This document shows positions 6,479 through 7,301 of a DNA stretch of 7,301 nt, piece by piece. The stretch lies in assembly GCA_937901435.1 (NCBI GenBank), contig CALGTJ010000112.1, positions 1 through 7,301 on the forward strand, written 5' to 3'. The notes below the pieces were generated by a model. The model saw only the letters and a list, made by a program, of their open reading frames with translations, searched no databases and was not told the origin of the DNA. Numbering within the stretch: the first letter of the stretch is position 1; each line of letters opens with the position of its first letter. Origin of the DNA: an uncultured Rhodobacter sp. (GTDB lineage: Bacteria; Pseudomonadota; Alphaproteobacteria; Rhodobacterales; Rhodobacteraceae). The position numbers and the translations under genes were made by a program.

Positions 6479-6808
6479 TTACGCGTGTAGCTGATTGCCT
6501 TGGGTCAAAGACAAAGATACGCCTTCGCGCTGCTTCAACCGCGACACCATGGCCAGAAGATTGTCCGCGCGTGGGTTTCCCTTGGCGCTGAGCATTCGCA
6601 TCAAGCTCTTAGGGTCCTTGTCCATGTCTTGCGCCAAGGCCTCAAACCCCACTGTGGCATTCACGTAGTCGCGCAACAGCACCTTACCCGTCTCCAAATC
6701 GTCGCTGAGCATCGCTTCGATGGCTTCGCGGAACAGGCCCGCACGAAACTCAGGGTCGCGCTCGGCACGCGCTTTGATCGTGTCTTTGAAGTCTTTTGTC
6801 AGTGGCAT
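6479..6808 (-). CDS. Antitoxin, HigA-like / HI1420-type helix-turn-helix protein
   Basis: A 109-residue DNA-binding antitoxin partner of the toxin gene just upstream. The N-terminal half (TKDFKDTIKARAERDPEFRA and AIEAMLSDDLETGKVLLRDY) is helical and typical of 'addiction module antidote' proteins that follow Gp49-like toxins. A helix-turn-helix lies at about residues 53-90: VGFEALAQDMDKDPKSLMRM, then the hallmark LSAKGNPRADNLLAMV. It would neutralise the toxin by binding it and repress the operon. ATG 6808 is preceded by AAGGAG six nt upstream (plus-strand CTCCTT 6815-6820), embedded in the last codons of the toxin; only one base separates the toxin stop from this start, so the two are cotranscribed and probably coupled. 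The C-terminal tail after REGVSLSL is variable in the family. Confidence 0.85.
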   Translation of the reverse strand: MPLTKDFKDTIKARAERDPEFRAGLFREAIEAMLSDDLETGKVLLRDYVNATVGFEALAQDMDKDPKSLMRMLSAKGNPRADNLLAMVSRLKQREGVSLSLTQGNQLHA

Positions 6809-6809
6809 G

Positions 6810-7139
6810 TCAGTCTCCTTTCTGTTTTCGGGTTTTGTAATCGTCCCAAAATGCTTTGGCCTGTTCGATGTCCTTTGACTGGCGCTTCTTGGTGCCGCCG
6901 CAAAGCAGGATCACAAGCGTATCGCCGTCTTGGCCAAAATAGACGCGGTAGCCTGGGCCGAAGGTGATGCGCCGCTCTGACACGCCTTGCCCAACTGGCT
7001 TCACGTCGCCAAGGTTCCCGGTTTCGATCCGTGCAAGCGCCGTTCGCACCTTCAATGCCGCCGCCGTATCCAGACCATTGAACCAATCCTCAAACGGCGT
7101 TTTTCCCGCTTCGGTGACATAGACAACAAGCTTATTCAT
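6810..7139 (-). CDS. RelE/ParE-superfamily toxin, HigB-like (Gp49/HI1419 type)
   Basis: A 109-residue toxin of the phage-derived Gp49-like family (PF05973-like), whose members are usually ribosome-dependent mRNA interferases. Recognisable blocks are TPFEDWFNGL (residues 14-23), IETGNLGDVKPVGQGVSERRI (38-58), GPGYRVYFGQDGDTLVILLCGG (61-82) and KKRQSKDIEQAKAFWDDYK (84-102). The conserved basic and aromatic positions Lys47, Arg57, Tyr64, Arg65, Lys84 and Lys89 are present, so the toxin looks intact. Toxin-first order fits HigBA-type operons. In-frame ATGs also exist at 7169 and 7157, but both lie in the palindrome/promoter region and add residues outside the family pattern, so 7139 is chosen. 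No Shine-Dalgarno sequence precedes it (ACCCCA sits directly upstream), suggesting weak or leaderless translation, in contrast to the strong site before the antitoxin. Confidence 0.87.
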   Translation of the reverse strand: MNKLVVYVTEAGKTPFEDWFNGLDTAAALKVRTALARIETGNLGDVKPVGQGVSERRITFGPGYRVYFGQDGDTLVILLCGGTKKRQSKDIEQAKAFWDDYKTRKQKGD

Positions 7140-7149
7140 TGGGGTTATT

Positions 7150-7176
7150 GGTGACATATACGTTACCATTTGTCAA
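7150..7176 (-). promoter_or_regulatory. Candidate operator and promoter of the toxin-antitoxin operon
   Basis: GGTGACATATACGTTACC (7150-7167) is an 18-bp imperfect palindrome (14 of 18 positions symmetric) ending 11 bp upstream of the toxin ATG, the usual place for the antitoxin operator. A perfect -35 hexamer TTGACA is read on the minus strand at 7176-7171. No good -10 lies 16-18 bp from it; TATATG (7160-7155), inside the palindrome, is only 10 bp away, so the exact promoter is uncertain. Confidence 0.5.
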
Positions 7177-7190
7177 TCGGTCTTGCCGTA

Positions 7191-7301
7191 TCAATGTGTC
7201 ATCCCCCGATCCATATCGACCTCCCGCTCTTCTAACTCCGTCTCAACCTCTCTTCGGCGGCTTTCACTAATTTCAAGCTGGTCTCGAGTTGCGTGCGCAG
7301 C
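7191..7301 (-). CDS. Partial gene: charged C-terminal tail, product unknown
   Basis: The frame is open from the right window edge to a TGA at 7191-7193 and encodes the last 36 residues of a protein whose start lies outside the window. The visible part includes ATRDQLEISESRRREVETEL then EEREVDMDRGMTH. It is dominated by Glu, Arg and Asp, with leucine/isoleucine/valine spacing compatible with a helical coiled coil. Such tails occur in relaxases, recombination and partition proteins and many others; I cannot identify it. It lies upstream of, and in the same direction as, the toxin gene, separated by about 51 bp that contain the candidate operator. It could be noncoding, as 36 codons is little evidence. 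Confidence 0.45.
   Translation of the reverse strand, partial: AAHATRDQLEISESRRREVETELEEREVDMDRGMTH

Noticed and set aside
6346..6967. Plus-strand frames 6346-6591 and 6500-6967
   Set aside because: They are antisense to the toxin and antitoxin genes, which have clear family motifs and proper spacing.
1..7301. CRISPR arrays, tRNA, rRNA or a complete insertion sequence
   Set aside because: No regularly spaced direct repeats, no tRNA or rRNA signature and no transposase frame were seen on either strand.

Overview
The window looks like accessory DNA from an alphaproteobacterium, most likely a marine Rhodobacterales/Roseobacter-type organism. This rests on the general protein style (secreted amidohydrolase, short OprB-type porin, AraC regulator with an arabinose-binding-like N-terminus, HigB/HigA-like toxin-antitoxin pair), moderate GC content and short intergenic words resembling dispersed repeats I associate with that group. 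The assignment is an inference, not a match result.

Layout: positions 1-584 hold no convincing gene. They contain a perfect 19-bp inverted repeat (55-73 / 113-131) and a degenerate repeat-like stretch. From 4972 down to 585 on the minus strand runs a tightly packed cluster of four genes: an exported amidohydrolase (3527-4972), a DUF3299-like exported protein (2649-3428), a beta-barrel protein of the 'neuromedin U' / transporter-like outer-membrane family (1777-2652) and an OprB-like carbohydrate-type porin (585-1769). The last three are translationally coupled: a 4-bp GTGA overlap, then a ribosome binding site that overlaps the previous stop codon. A strong GC-rich hairpin without a T-tract sits between the amidohydrolase and the DUF3299 gene. 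Divergently, on the plus strand, lies an AraC-family regulator (5164-6168), which is the obvious candidate controller of the cluster.

All four cluster products carry signal peptides, so the cluster reads as an envelope system: two outer-membrane barrels that could admit a small substrate and a periplasmic metal-dependent amidohydrolase that could process it, with a periplasmic protein of unknown function between them. No inner-membrane transporter or cytoplasmic catabolic enzyme is present in the window, and the substrate cannot be read from sequence.

A gene-poor stretch (6169-6478) separates the regulator from a convergent, minus-strand toxin-antitoxin operon (toxin 6810-7139, antitoxin 6479-6808) with an imperfect palindrome just upstream of the toxin start. 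The right edge holds the C-terminal 36 codons of another minus-strand gene (7191-7301), highly charged and probably coiled-coil. The toxin-antitoxin pair, the repeats and the charged tail suggest a plasmid or genomic island setting.
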